A DNA stretch of 64,000 nt. Source: Rufibacter glacialis (lineage in GTDB: Bacteria > Bacteroidota > Bacteroidia > Cytophagales > Hymenobacteraceae). Below are positions 17,652 through 25,382 of this stretch, one piece after another (the first letter of the stretch is position 1; every line of letters begins with the position of its first letter). The position numbers and the translations under genes were made by a program. The notes under the pieces were generated by a model. It did no database searches. It was not told the origin of the DNA and saw only the letters and a list, made by a program, of their open reading frames with translations. The stretch is taken from NCBI RefSeq assembly GCF_008271745.1, contig NZ_VKKZ01000021.1, positions 310,001 through 374,000 of the forward strand. The letters run 5' to 3'.

Positions 17652-18698
17652 TTAGCGGGTGTACTGCTCGTTATAGTACTCCTGGTAGCTACCGGAAGTC
17701 ACATTCTGCAGCCACTCTTCGTTTTGCAGGTACCACTCCACGGTTTTCTCCAGGCCTTCCTCAAAGGTGACAGACGGTTTCCAGCCCAGCTCATTCATGA
17801 TCTTGGAAGAATCAATGGCGTAACGCAAATCGTGCCCGGCGCGGTCAGTGACAAAAGTGATGAGTTTGCGAGAGGTACCTGGCTCACGGCCTAGTTTCTG
17901 GTCCATGATGTCGCAGAGCAGATGAATGAGGTCAATGTTGCGCCACTCGTTCACGCCCCCAATGTTGTAGGTATCGCCTTCTTTGCCTTTGTGGAACACA
18001 TCATCAATGGCACGGGCGTGGTCTAGCACGTACAGCCAGTCTCTGATGTTCTCTCCCTTGCCGTATACCGGCACCGGCTTGTTGTTCTTGATGTTGTTCA
18101 GCGCCAGCGGGATCAGCTTCTCAGGGAAGTGGTTAGGCCCGTAGTTGTTGGAGCAGTTGGAGATTTTCACCGGTAACCCATAAGTGTGGTAGTAGGCCCG
18201 CACGAAATGGTCTGAACTGGCTTTTGAGGCCGAATACGGAGACCGGGGATCATACTTGGTCTCTTCGGTGAACATGCCTTCCTCGCCCAGGGAACCGTAC
18301 ACCTCATCGGTAGATATGTGGTAGAAGATCTTGCCGGTGAAATCAGCTTTCCAGAGTTCTTTGGCGGCGTGCAGCAAATTGCAGGTACCGTTCACGTTGG
18401 TGCGCACAAAGGCCATGGGGTCTGTGATAGACCGGTCCACGTGTGACTCAGCGGCCAAGTGCATCACGGCATCAAACTGATGCTCCTGGAAAAGACCATT
18501 GATGTACTCCTGGTCGGTGATGTCACCTTTGATGAAGGTGTAGTTAGGCGCCTCTTCAATATCCGTCAGGTTCTGAAGGTTGCCCGCGTACGTGAGTTTA
18601 TCCAGATTGAATATTTGGTAGTTAGGGTACTTGTTGACAAACAACCGTACCACATGGGAACCAATGAAACCGGCTCCTCCGGTGATTAATACTTTCAT
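17652..18698 (-). CDS. rfbB: dTDP-glucose 4,6-dehydratase
   Basis: 348 aa extended SDR. The N-terminus [20 protein letters not shown] binds NAD. MHLAAESHVDRSI, the active-site segment STDEVYGSLG (Thr-Asp-Glu), YSASKASSDHFVRAYYHTYG and NCSNNYGP(N)HFPEKLIP are diagnostic of RfbB/RmlB. It turns dTDP-glucose into dTDP-4-keto-6-deoxyglucose. It lies 12 bases after galE in the same operon and is paired functionally with rfbA at the operon end. Confidence 0.95.
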   Translation of the reverse strand: MKVLITGGAGFIGSHVVRLFVNKYPNYQIFNLDKLTYAGNLQNLTDIEEAPNYTFIKGDITDQEYINGLFQEHQFDAVMHLAAESHVDRSITDPMAFVRTNVNGTCNLLHAAKELWKADFTGKIFYHISTDEVYGSLGEEGMFTEETKYDPRSPYSASKASSDHFVRAYYHTYGLPVKISNCSNNYGPNHFPEKLIPLALNNIKNNKPVPVYGKGENIRDWLYVLDHARAIDDVFHKGKEGDTYNIGGVNEWRNIDLIHLLCDIMDQKLGREPGTSRKLITFVTDRAGHDLRYAIDSSKIMNELGWKPSVTFEEGLEKTVEWYLQNEEWLQNVTSGSYQEYYNEQYTR

Positions 18699-18710
18699 TT
18701 TTTTTATCGA

Positions 18711-19730
18711 TTACTTCATCAATTGTTGTTGCCAAGCCCACGAGCTGCCCAAGCTGTCTTCTAACGACAGAGACGTCTTGAACCCGAGTTCCTGGGTAGC
18801 CTTGGTGACATCTGCGTAAATAGCAGGCACGTCTCCCGGGCGGCGGGGGCCTATTTTATAGTTGAACTTCTGGCCGGTGGCGTTTTCAAAGGCTTTGATC
18901 ACCTCCAGTACGCTGCTGCCTTGCCCGGTACCGATGTTGAAGACCTCATACGGCACAGGTTCAGCTTTCTCTAAGCGTTGGATGGCGGCCACGTGGGCTT
19001 TTGCCAGATCCACCACGTGCACGTAATCCCTGATATTGCTTCCGTCTGGCGTATCATAGTCCGTACCGAACACAGTCAGACTCTCCCGGATACCAGCGGC
19101 GGTCTGGGTTATGAACGGTATCAGATTGCTGGGAACCCCCAAGGGAAGTTCCCCAATCAAAGCAGATTCATGGGCCCCTACTGGGTTGAAGTAGCGCAAC
19201 GCGATGGACTTCACCGCATAGCTTCCGCTATTAGCAACATCCTGCAGAATTTCTTCGTCAATCTTCTTGGTGTTGCCATAAGGCGAGTTGGCTTTTTGCG
19301 TAGGGGTCTCCTCGGTGACCGGCAGTTTCTCTGGTACCCCGTACACGGTGCACGAGGAAGAGAAAACGAGTCGGTTAACTTTGCTGGCCTCCATCACCTG
19401 AAGCAGCGTGACCAAACCGGCCACGTTGTTATGGTAATATTTAAGCGGCTCTTTCACAGATTCTCCTACGGCTTTGTAAGCCGCAAAATGGATTACGCCC
19501 GCAATGTCACCTTCTTTGGAGAAAACATCCTGTAAAGCGGCGGCATCTGTGCAATCAATCTTGTAGCAGGGAATCTCTTTGCCCAGTATCTGGAAAATGC
19601 CCTGCAACACCCGCTCCTCTGAATTGCAGAAGTTGTCAACAATAATAGGGGTGTAACCCGCTTGCGCGAGCTCCACCACAGTATGGGAGCCAATATAGCC
19701 TGCTCCGCCGGTTACAAGAATTTTACTCAT
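18711..19730 (-). CDS. galE: UDP-glucose 4-epimerase
   Basis: 339 aa. MSKILVTGGAGYIGSHTVVEL is the GalE nucleotide-binding start. VIHFAAYKAVGESVKEPLKYY, FSSSCTVYGVPE with the catalytic Ser/Thr, SPYGNTKKIDEEIL with YxxxK, and ALRYFNPVGAH are all classic GalE. It interconverts UDP-glucose and UDP-galactose, supplying precursors for surface polysaccharide in this context. It sits 12 bases from both neighbours in the operon. Confidence 0.95.
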   Translation of the reverse strand: MSKILVTGGAGYIGSHTVVELAQAGYTPIIVDNFCNSEERVLQGIFQILGKEIPCYKIDCTDAAALQDVFSKEGDIAGVIHFAAYKAVGESVKEPLKYYHNNVAGLVTLLQVMEASKVNRLVFSSSCTVYGVPEKLPVTEETPTQKANSPYGNTKKIDEEILQDVANSGSYAVKSIALRYFNPVGAHESALIGELPLGVPSNLIPFITQTAAGIRESLTVFGTDYDTPDGSNIRDYVHVVDLAKAHVAAIQRLEKAEPVPYEVFNIGTGQGSSVLEVIKAFENATGQKFNYKIGPRRPGDVPAIYADVTKATQELGFKTSLSLEDSLGSSWAWQQQLMK

Positions 19731-19742
19731 GACAACAATAGG

Positions 19743-21032
19743 TTATAAGCTCCAGTACGGCAAGGTATTGATTTTCCCCCGATAAATCCCTTTTAAATCA
19801 ATCACGATAGGATTATCAGCGGAGATACTCTTGAAGAAGCTCTCATCATGGCCCAGATAATCTTTGTGGTTCACGGCTACCACCACGGCATCATAGTCGT
19901 TGCTGGGGTTCTCAGTCAGGGCGAAGCCATACTCATGCTCCAGGTCCTCTGAGGAGGCATATGGGTCTACCACGTCTACCTGTACCCCGAAGCTTTTCAG
20001 TTCATTCACCACATCAGCTACCTTGGAGTTACGGATGTCTTCCACGTTCTCTTTGAAGGTAGCTCCCATTACCAGAACTTTGGCTTTGGAGATCGCCTTG
20101 CCTTCTTTGATCATCATCTTGATGGCTTTGCTGGCCACATACGCGCCCATGCCGTCATTGATGGTACGGCCGCTTAGAATGATTTTGGAATCATAGCCCA
20201 ACGCTTTGGCTTTGTAAGTGAGGTAATATGGGTCAACACCAATGCAGTGACCGCCTACCAGACCCGGGAAGAATTTCAGGAAGTTCCACTTGGTACCCGA
20301 GGCCTCCAACACTTCATAGGTGTTGATGTTCATCCGGTCAAAGATGATGGAAAGCTCGTTCATCAAGGCGATGTTCACGTCGCGCTGGGTGTTCTCAATG
20401 ATTTTGGCGGCCTCGGCTACCTTAATAGAGGAAGCACGGTGCACGCCCGCCTGGATTACCAGTTCGTACACTTTAGCAATAATGTCCAATGACTCTTCAT
20501 CGCAGCCCGACACCACCTTGATGATCTTGGTAAGGGTATGCTCCTTGTCGCCGGGGTTGATGCGCTCAGGCGAATAGCCCACCTTGAAATCTTGGAGGAA
20601 GGTAAGGCCAGACTCGCGCTCCAGAACCGGAATACAGTCTTCCTCGGTACAGCCGGGGTACACCGTAGACTCATATACCACATAGTCGCCTTTCTTCAGG
20701 ACCTTCCCCACGGAGGAAGAGGCGCCAAGCAAAGGTTTCAGGTCTGGCAAGGCATAGGCATCAATAGGCGTTGGAACCGCCACAATGAAAAACCGGGCCT
20801 CTTTCAGCACTTCTAAATCATGGGTGAAGGTGATGTCACAGCCTTCAAACGCAGAGGCCTCCAGCTCACCGCTAGGGTCTACGTTGTTCTTCATCAACTC
20901 CACGCGCTGGGCGTTGATGTCAAACCCGATTACACTTATTTTTTTGGCGAACTCCAAGGCGATGGGAAGTCCTACATACCCTAATCCGATGACGGCCAGT
21001 TTGGCTTCTTTTTTGAGGAGTTGCTGGTACAC
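19743..21032 (-). CDS. Nucleotide sugar dehydrogenase (UDP-HexNAc 6-dehydrogenase type, WbpO/TviB-like)
   Basis: 429 aa. The NAD site KLAVIGLGYVGLPIALEFAKK is followed by the UDP-glucose/GDP-mannose dehydrogenase central helix and the catalytic strand PGLVGGHCIGVDPYYL, whose Cys is the nucleophile. VMGATFKENVEDIRNSK and DPYA mark the C-terminal UDP-binding domain. KYSPERINPGDKEH-type residues (GYSPERINPGD) are typical of the WbpO/TviB group, which oxidises UDP-GalNAc or UDP-GlcNAc to the uronic acid. Two bases separate it from the acyltransferase and ten from galE. Confidence 0.88.
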   Translation of the reverse strand: MYQQLLKKEAKLAVIGLGYVGLPIALEFAKKISVIGFDINAQRVELMKNNVDPSGELEASAFEGCDITFTHDLEVLKEARFFIVAVPTPIDAYALPDLKPLLGASSSVGKVLKKGDYVVYESTVYPGCTEEDCIPVLERESGLTFLQDFKVGYSPERINPGDKEHTLTKIIKVVSGCDEESLDIIAKVYELVIQAGVHRASSIKVAEAAKIIENTQRDVNIALMNELSIIFDRMNINTYEVLEASGTKWNFLKFFPGLVGGHCIGVDPYYLTYKAKALGYDSKIILSGRTINDGMGAYVASKAIKMMIKEGKAISKAKVLVMGATFKENVEDIRNSKVADVVNELKSFGVQVDVVDPYASSEDLEHEYGFALTENPSNDYDAVVVAVNHKDYLGHDESFFKSISADNPIVIDLKGIYRGKINTLPYWSL

Positions 21033-21034
21033 AG

Positions 21035-21634
21035 TTAATCTATTTGAATGGAAGATTTAGTTACTACATTGTTCTCTAGGCTGTATTTCTCCCCCGTTTC
21101 CGGGCAAACAGCCTCATTCTGATTGTTGAAAGCCAGTTTATGGCCTGCCTCGCTTACCCACCCGTGCTGTTTGGAGGGGTTGCCGTACACCAGCGCGAAG
21201 GGAGGCACGTCCTTTGTCACCACGGCCCCGGCGCCAATCAGGGCGTAGGCCCCAATGGTATGCCCGCAGACTACCGTGGCGTTGGCCCCAATACTGGCGC
21301 CTTTCTGCACTAAGGTCTTCAGGTACTCGCCTCGGCGGTTGATGGCACTTCTGGGGTTGAGCACGTTGGTGAACACCATGGAAGGTCCCAGGAAGACATC
21401 GTCTTCGCACACCACTCCTGTGTAAACCGACACATTATTCTGGATTTTGACATTTTCCCCTAAGATGACGCCGGACGAAATCACCACGTTCTGTCCAATG
21501 TTACAGCGTTTTCCTATCACACAGTCGGCCATGATATGCGAAAAATGCCATATTCTGGTACCCTCTCCAATCTGGCAACCGGGGTCTATAACAGCGGTTT
21601 CATGAGCGGTGTACGGGGGAACGGGTTGGGTCAT
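21035..21634 (-). CDS. Hexapeptide-repeat sugar N-acetyltransferase (WbpD-like)
   Basis: 199 aa, left-handed beta-helix built from hexapeptide repeats (about 15-155). Diagnostic stretches are GTRIWHFSHIM with the likely catalytic His, IGQNVVISSGVILGENVKIQNNVSVY split over several coils, FTNVLNPRSAINRRGEY and GAGAVVTKDVPPFALVYGNPSK. WbpD acetylates the 3-amino group of UDP-2,3-diamino-uronic acids. The oxidoreductase and aminotransferase steps (WbpB, WbpE) are not in this window. First gene of the operon, with a TACCTTTGC -7 box 73 bases upstream. Confidence 0.85.
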   Translation of the reverse strand: MTQPVPPYTAHETAVIDPGCQIGEGTRIWHFSHIMADCVIGKRCNIGQNVVISSGVILGENVKIQNNVSVYTGVVCEDDVFLGPSMVFTNVLNPRSAINRRGEYLKTLVQKGASIGANATVVCGHTIGAYALIGAGAVVTKDVPPFALVYGNPSKQHGWVSEAGHKLAFNNQNEAVCPETGEKYSLENNVVTKSSIQID

Positions 21635-21706
21635 GGGTACTCTATTGGTTCAAAGAGCCGAACTCTTTACGGAAAGCCTATCGCTTTGGATATTATTTTT
21701 TACGGG

Positions 21707-21715
21707 GCAAAGGTA
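21707..21715 (-). promoter_or_regulatory. Putative -7 promoter box of the nucleotide-sugar operon
   Basis: Reads TACCTTTGC on the minus strand, an exact TAnnTTTG match, 73 bases before the acyltransferase ATG. An AT-rich stretch lies just upstream of it. Confidence 0.6.
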
Positions 21716-21774
21716 GTGGTTTTTATAATATTTTCAGATAACATGGTTATTTCCATGCGTATAAGCAGGTCAAC

Positions 21775-22632
21775 TTATCTCCAGAGAGCCACCACCATTC
21801 TTTCTTTGCCCCGCAGGTCCTGGTGCGCCTCTACCTGCTGGTAGCCGGCCTGCTGCAACATATCTATGGTAGCCTGGGCAAACCGCTCATTGATCTCAAA
21901 GAACAGCCGTCCGCCGGGCTTGAGCAACTGCTGCGCCACCCCGGCAATGCGGCGGTAGAAGAGCAAGGGGTCTTCATTGGGAACAAACAGGGCTAAATGC
22001 GGCTCAAATGCCAGCACGTTCTGGCGCATCAGGTCTTTTTCCTCTTCCAGCACGTACGGCGGATTGCTTATCACAGCATCAAGGCTTTGGGACGCCACCG
22101 CCGGAACCTCCCGCAGGATATCCTGATGCAGCCAAGCTACCGGCTGCCCTAGCTTTTGAGCGTTTTCTTTGGCTATGGCCAAGGCCTCCAGTGACACGTC
22201 CAGACCCCACACTTGGGCACCTGGCAGTTCTGCCACCAGAGTGATGGGGATACACCCGCTGCCGGTGCCAATGTCCAGCAACCGTACCTGCGGCTGATCC
22301 TGATAAGTCCTGATCACCCGCTGCACCAACTCCTCAGTCTCCGGCCTGGGAATGAGAACGGCAGGTGTCACCCCAAACTCCCGCCCATAGAAAGAGGCCT
22401 CGCCCAGCACATACTGCAGGGGCTCCTGCCGCAAGAGCTGCTCCAGGTATTGGTGCACCTGGGCCTCTAGTTCCTCAGAAGCCTCTTCCCGACGGCGTTG
22501 CAGGAGCTCAAACCTCCCCACCCCTAGGGCATGCTCCAAAACCCATTCGGCCATGGTGTGGGCCTCGGGTTTTTCATACAGGGGTTCTAATTGTGCAGCA
22601 AGTTGCGCAAGCAGGGCTTCAACGGTAGGCAT
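21775..22632 (-). CDS. prmC: Peptide chain release factor N5-glutamine methyltransferase
   Basis: 285 aa from the ATG at 22632 (MPTVEALLAQL); the longer frame to 22665 adds residues read from a hairpin-like spacer. The N-terminal helical domain (about 1-80) precedes a class I SAM domain with LLDIGTGSGCIPITL and the catalytic NPPY in DAVISNPPYVLEEE. PFGREFGVTPAVLIPRPETEEL-type sequence before it (YGREFGV..LIPRPETE) is the PrmC signature. It methylates the GGQ glutamine of RF1/RF2. Divergent from ribD. Confidence 0.95.
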   Translation of the reverse strand: MPTVEALLAQLAAQLEPLYEKPEAHTMAEWVLEHALGVGRFELLQRRREEASEELEAQVHQYLEQLLRQEPLQYVLGEASFYGREFGVTPAVLIPRPETEELVQRVIRTYQDQPQVRLLDIGTGSGCIPITLVAELPGAQVWGLDVSLEALAIAKENAQKLGQPVAWLHQDILREVPAVASQSLDAVISNPPYVLEEEKDLMRQNVLAFEPHLALFVPNEDPLLFYRRIAGVAQQLLKPGGRLFFEINERFAQATIDMLQQAGYQQVEAHQDLRGKERMVVALWR

Positions 22633-22710
22633 AAACTCAGTTTTGGGCAATTTCTGAAAAAACACCCGATATTAGGGCAAGGAAAGCGAAGTGGTGCGTA
22701 AATACAGAGA

Positions 22711-23754
22711 ATGAATTCAGACAAGAAATACATGCGACGGGCCTTGGACCTTGCGGCGCTGGGTGCCGGGTGGGCACGCCCAAACCCGATGGTAGGTTGC
22801 GTGGTGGTGCACGAACACCGGATCATAGGCGAAGGCTGGCACCAGCAATACGGTGGTCCCCACGCCGAGGTAAACGCCATCAATAGCGTACAAGACAAAA
22901 GCCTGCTTCCTCAGAGCCGGGTATATGTCACCCTGGAGCCTTGCTCTCACTACGGGAAAACCCCGCCCTGCGCTGATTTCCTGCTCCAGCACGGTGTTCA
23001 GGATGTGGTGATCTGCAACACAGACCCTAACCCCCTAGTGGCCGGCAGAGGCATTCAGAAATTGGTAGACGCGGGCTGTAAGGTACATATTGGGGTACTG
23101 GAAGAGGAAGGCCAGGAGTTGAACCGCCGATTCTTCACGTTCCAGACCCAAAAACGCTCTTACCTGGTCTTGAAGTGGGCCCAATCAGCTGATGGGTTTA
23201 TTGCGCAGCCCAACTACCAGCCCTGCCAGATCTCTGGCCCCATTGCGAAGCAATTGGTACACAAGTGGCGCACCGAGGAACAGGCCATCTTGGTAGGCAC
23301 CCGCACGGCGCTCCATGACAACCCGCAGTTGAATGTACGCCACTGGCCCGGACCGCCTCCCTTGCGCCTGGCCATAGACAAGCAATTGCAGATACCACCT
23401 ACCCACCACCTGCTAGACGACAGCACCCCTACCCTGCTTTATACCCTCCAGAAAAAGGAAAGCACTACCCATACAGAATTTGTCACCCTTCCCGCAGAGG
23501 GCCTGCTGCTAGACCACCTGCTGGAGGACCTTTACCAACGCAATGTGCAGTCGGTTCTGGTAGAAGGGGGCACCGTGCTGCTGGAGGCGCTGCTGGAAAA
23601 AAACCTATGGGATGAAGTACGGATTTTCCAGAGCCCGGTAAAGCTGCACCAAGGCGTAAAAGCGCCCCACCTGCCCATCATGCCCTCTGCCACCCGCCAT
23701 CTATTGGGGGAAGACGAACTCACGGTTTACCGAAACACATCTCCTCTTCACTAG
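22711..23754 (+). CDS. ribD: Riboflavin biosynthesis deaminase/reductase
   Basis: 347 aa, two domains. The N-terminal CMP/dCMP deaminase-type Zn domain (about 1-145) has HAE in GGPHAEVNAI and PCSHYGKTPPCADFLL. The C-terminal reductase domain (about 150-345) begins YLVLKWAQSADGFIA and contains ILVGTRTALHDNPQLNVR and VEGGTVLLEALL. The protein performs two successive steps from the GTP cyclohydrolase II product toward the lumazine precursor. The start at 22711 fits the family. It is not followed by other rib genes here. Confidence 0.95.
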   Translation: MNSDKKYMRRALDLAALGAGWARPNPMVGCVVVHEHRIIGEGWHQQYGGPHAEVNAINSVQDKSLLPQSRVYVTLEPCSHYGKTPPCADFLLQHGVQDVVICNTDPNPLVAGRGIQKLVDAGCKVHIGVLEEEGQELNRRFFTFQTQKRSYLVLKWAQSADGFIAQPNYQPCQISGPIAKQLVHKWRTEEQAILVGTRTALHDNPQLNVRHWPGPPPLRLAIDKQLQIPPTHHLLDDSTPTLLYTLQKKESTTHTEFVTLPAEGLLLDHLLEDLYQRNVQSVLVEGGTVLLEALLEKNLWDEVRIFQSPVKLHQGVKAPHLPIMPSATRHLLGEDELTVYRNTSPLH

Positions 23755-23841
23755 AAGGCTTTTCCTGATTTAAGCCTATTTTGACAGAATCTGCCCCTAA
23801 ACCCCACCAGCAATCTCTCTGGTTGGTATACCCAAAGACAG

Positions 23842-23873
23842 TTGCTCCAGGAAACCTCTGGAGTTACCTTTGC
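23842..23873 (+). promoter_or_regulatory. Putative promoter of the fRMsr gene
   Basis: TTG at 23842-23844, 20 bases of spacer, then TACCTTTGC at 23865-23873. This agrees with the Bacteroidota -33 TTTG / -7 TAnnTTTG pattern. The start codon follows at 23946, implying a leader of roughly 65 bases. Confidence 0.65.
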
Positions 23874-23945
23874 CGTTCAAGAAAATAATGTGCTTCGTAG
23901 AAAAATAGCACATGAACACATTCCATAATTAGCACCTTACCCCTC

Positions 23946-24428
23946 ATGGCCGAAGACTTATTCATTGACAATAGCCTCTCCAAAGAAGAGAAATACAAGG
24001 CGCTTCTCCCCCAGATAGAAGCCCTGGTAGCCCCTGAAACAGACTTGATCGCTAACCTTTCCAACGTGATGGCAGCCCTGAAGCAGAGCTTCGACTTTTT
24101 CTGGGTGGGCGCTTACCTCACCAAAGAAGGCCAACTGGTGCTGGGACCGTTCCAGGGTCCGGTAGCCTGTACCCGCATCCCCTTCCACAAAGGGGTCTGC
24201 GGCGCCTGCTACACCCGTCGTGAGACCATCATCGTGCCAGACGTAGAGGCATTCCCTGGGCACATTGCCTGCAGCAGCGCCTCCAAATCCGAGATTGTGG
24301 TACCGGTGATCAAAGACGGGGAAGTCAAAATGGTGCTGGACGTGGACAGTGACCGCCTGGATGACTTTGACGAGATAGACCAGAAGTACCTGGAGCAGAT
24401 CATGGCCCTGGCGCAGAACTGGTTCTGA
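23946..24428 (+). CDS. msrC: Free methionine-(R)-sulfoxide reductase (GAF domain)
   Basis: 160 aa, a single GAF domain. The three cysteines needed by fRMsr are present with the Escherichia coli spacing: C75 (VACTRIP), C85 (GVCGACY) and C109 (HIACSSASKSE), with an additional C88. FFWVGAYL, GPFQGPVACTRIPF and VLDVDSD are also family-typical. It reduces free methionine-R-sulfoxide using a thioredoxin-type donor, in the cytosol. Convergent with psd, sharing a long bidirectional terminator. Confidence 0.9.
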   Translation: MAEDLFIDNSLSKEEKYKALLPQIEALVAPETDLIANLSNVMAALKQSFDFFWVGAYLTKEGQLVLGPFQGPVACTRIPFHKGVCGACYTRRETIIVPDVEAFPGHIACSSASKSEIVVPVIKDGEVKMVLDVDSDRLDDFDEIDQKYLEQIMALAQNWF

Positions 24429-24491
24429 GGTAGTATCACGTAGCAAGACTTAAAATTTCTGCTTCGGGGCCTATTTCCGTAAAACAGCTGT

Positions 24492-24536
24492 AAAACGAAG
24501 AAGCCTCATCTTATCCAGATGAGGCTTCTTCGTTTT
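24492..24536. terminator. Bidirectional terminator between msrC and psd
   Basis: A perfect 19-bp stem (24492-24510 with 24518-24536) with a seven-base loop, A-rich on the left and T-rich on the right. Its left CGAAG section can alternatively pair with CTTCG at 24462-24466. Confidence 0.9.
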
Positions 24537-24580
24537 ATAAACAATCTAAAATATCAAAAAGTCGTGCTACCTGATACCAA

Positions 24581-25267
24581 TTACCCAAAGAAAGAACCGG
24601 AACTGCTGGTTTTCAATTGCGCGATCACGGTCTGGCCGCCTTTGGTCTTCTGGCCCAACTGCACTTTCACCTCGGTGTCTACCGGCACGAAGATATCTAC
24701 CCGTGACCCGAACTTGATGAACCCGAACTCCTCGCCCTGATTCACCTCATCACCCTCGGTCACATACCACACAATGCGGCGGGCCATAGCCCCGGCAATC
24801 TGCCGGAATAATACCTGCGGACCAGCCAAAGACTCCACCACTACCGTGGTGCGCTCATTCTTGGTGCTGGATTTGGGGTGCCAGGCCACAAAGTAGTTTC
24901 CGGGGTGGTATTTGAAATACTTGACCACGCCAGACACCGGGTTACGCGTGATGTGCACGTTGATGGGCGACATGAAAATGGAGATCTGTTTCCTTACATC
25001 ATTGAAGTACTCCGGCTCTTCCACGTTTTCAATCACCACCACCTTACCATCGGCGGGCGCCACCACCAGGTCTTCATGCAAGAGCAGGTTGCGGTAAGGG
25101 CTACGGAAGAACTGCAGAATGAGCAGGAAAACTATAAAGGAGACGCCGGAGAAGATCCTATTGAAGGTGAGGTGCGCGCTGTTGAAGTAGTAAAGCATCA
25201 AGTTTACGACGAGCAATCCTAACAGGGTAAAAAACAGAATCTTTCTTCCTTCTTTGTGAATCTTCAT
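24581..25267 (-). CDS. psd: Phosphatidylserine decarboxylase, short (archaetidylserine-type) form
   Basis: 228 aa from the ATG at 25267 (MKIHKEGRKILFFTLL); a TATTTTTGC -7 box 24 bases upstream supports this start over 25294. Two N-terminal membrane segments (about 10-55) lead to the beta-rich decarboxylase. VVAPADGKVVVIE, SPINVHITRNPVSG and the self-cleavage site KFGSRVDIFVP (Ser becomes the pyruvoyl group) are present. It makes phosphatidylethanolamine from phosphatidylserine at the inner membrane. CdsA, which supplies CDP-diacylglycerol, is encoded 1.5 kb away. Confidence 0.9.
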   Translation of the reverse strand: MKIHKEGRKILFFTLLGLLVVNLMLYYFNSAHLTFNRIFSGVSFIVFLLILQFFRSPYRNLLLHEDLVVAPADGKVVVIENVEEPEYFNDVRKQISIFMSPINVHITRNPVSGVVKYFKYHPGNYFVAWHPKSSTKNERTTVVVESLAGPQVLFRQIAGAMARRIVWYVTEGDEVNQGEEFGFIKFGSRVDIFVPVDTEVKVQLGQKTKGGQTVIAQLKTSSSGSFFG

Positions 25268-25290
25268 TAGTGGCTTTTTGGGCTGATTAA

Positions 25291-25299
25291 GCAAAAATA
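25291..25299 (-). promoter_or_regulatory. Putative -7 promoter box of psd
   Basis: TATTTTTGC on the minus strand, 24 bases before the psd ATG, giving a very short leader. It sits directly next to the terminator of the upstream dehydrogenase gene. Confidence 0.55.
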
Positions 25300-25300
25300 T

Positions 25301-25341
25301 AAAAAAAACCGCCTCCTGTCTAAAAAAAAGACCGGAGGCGG
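25301..25341 (-). terminator. Terminator of the glutamate dehydrogenase gene
   Basis: 8-bp stem CCGCCTCC/GGAGGCGG (25309-25316 with 25334-25341), partly extended inward by GTCT/AGAC, and followed on the minus strand by eight T residues (25301-25308). Confidence 0.85.
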
Positions 25342-25382
25342 CAAGATTAGCTGTTTTAATCCCTTATTGGGAGTGGCCCTGC

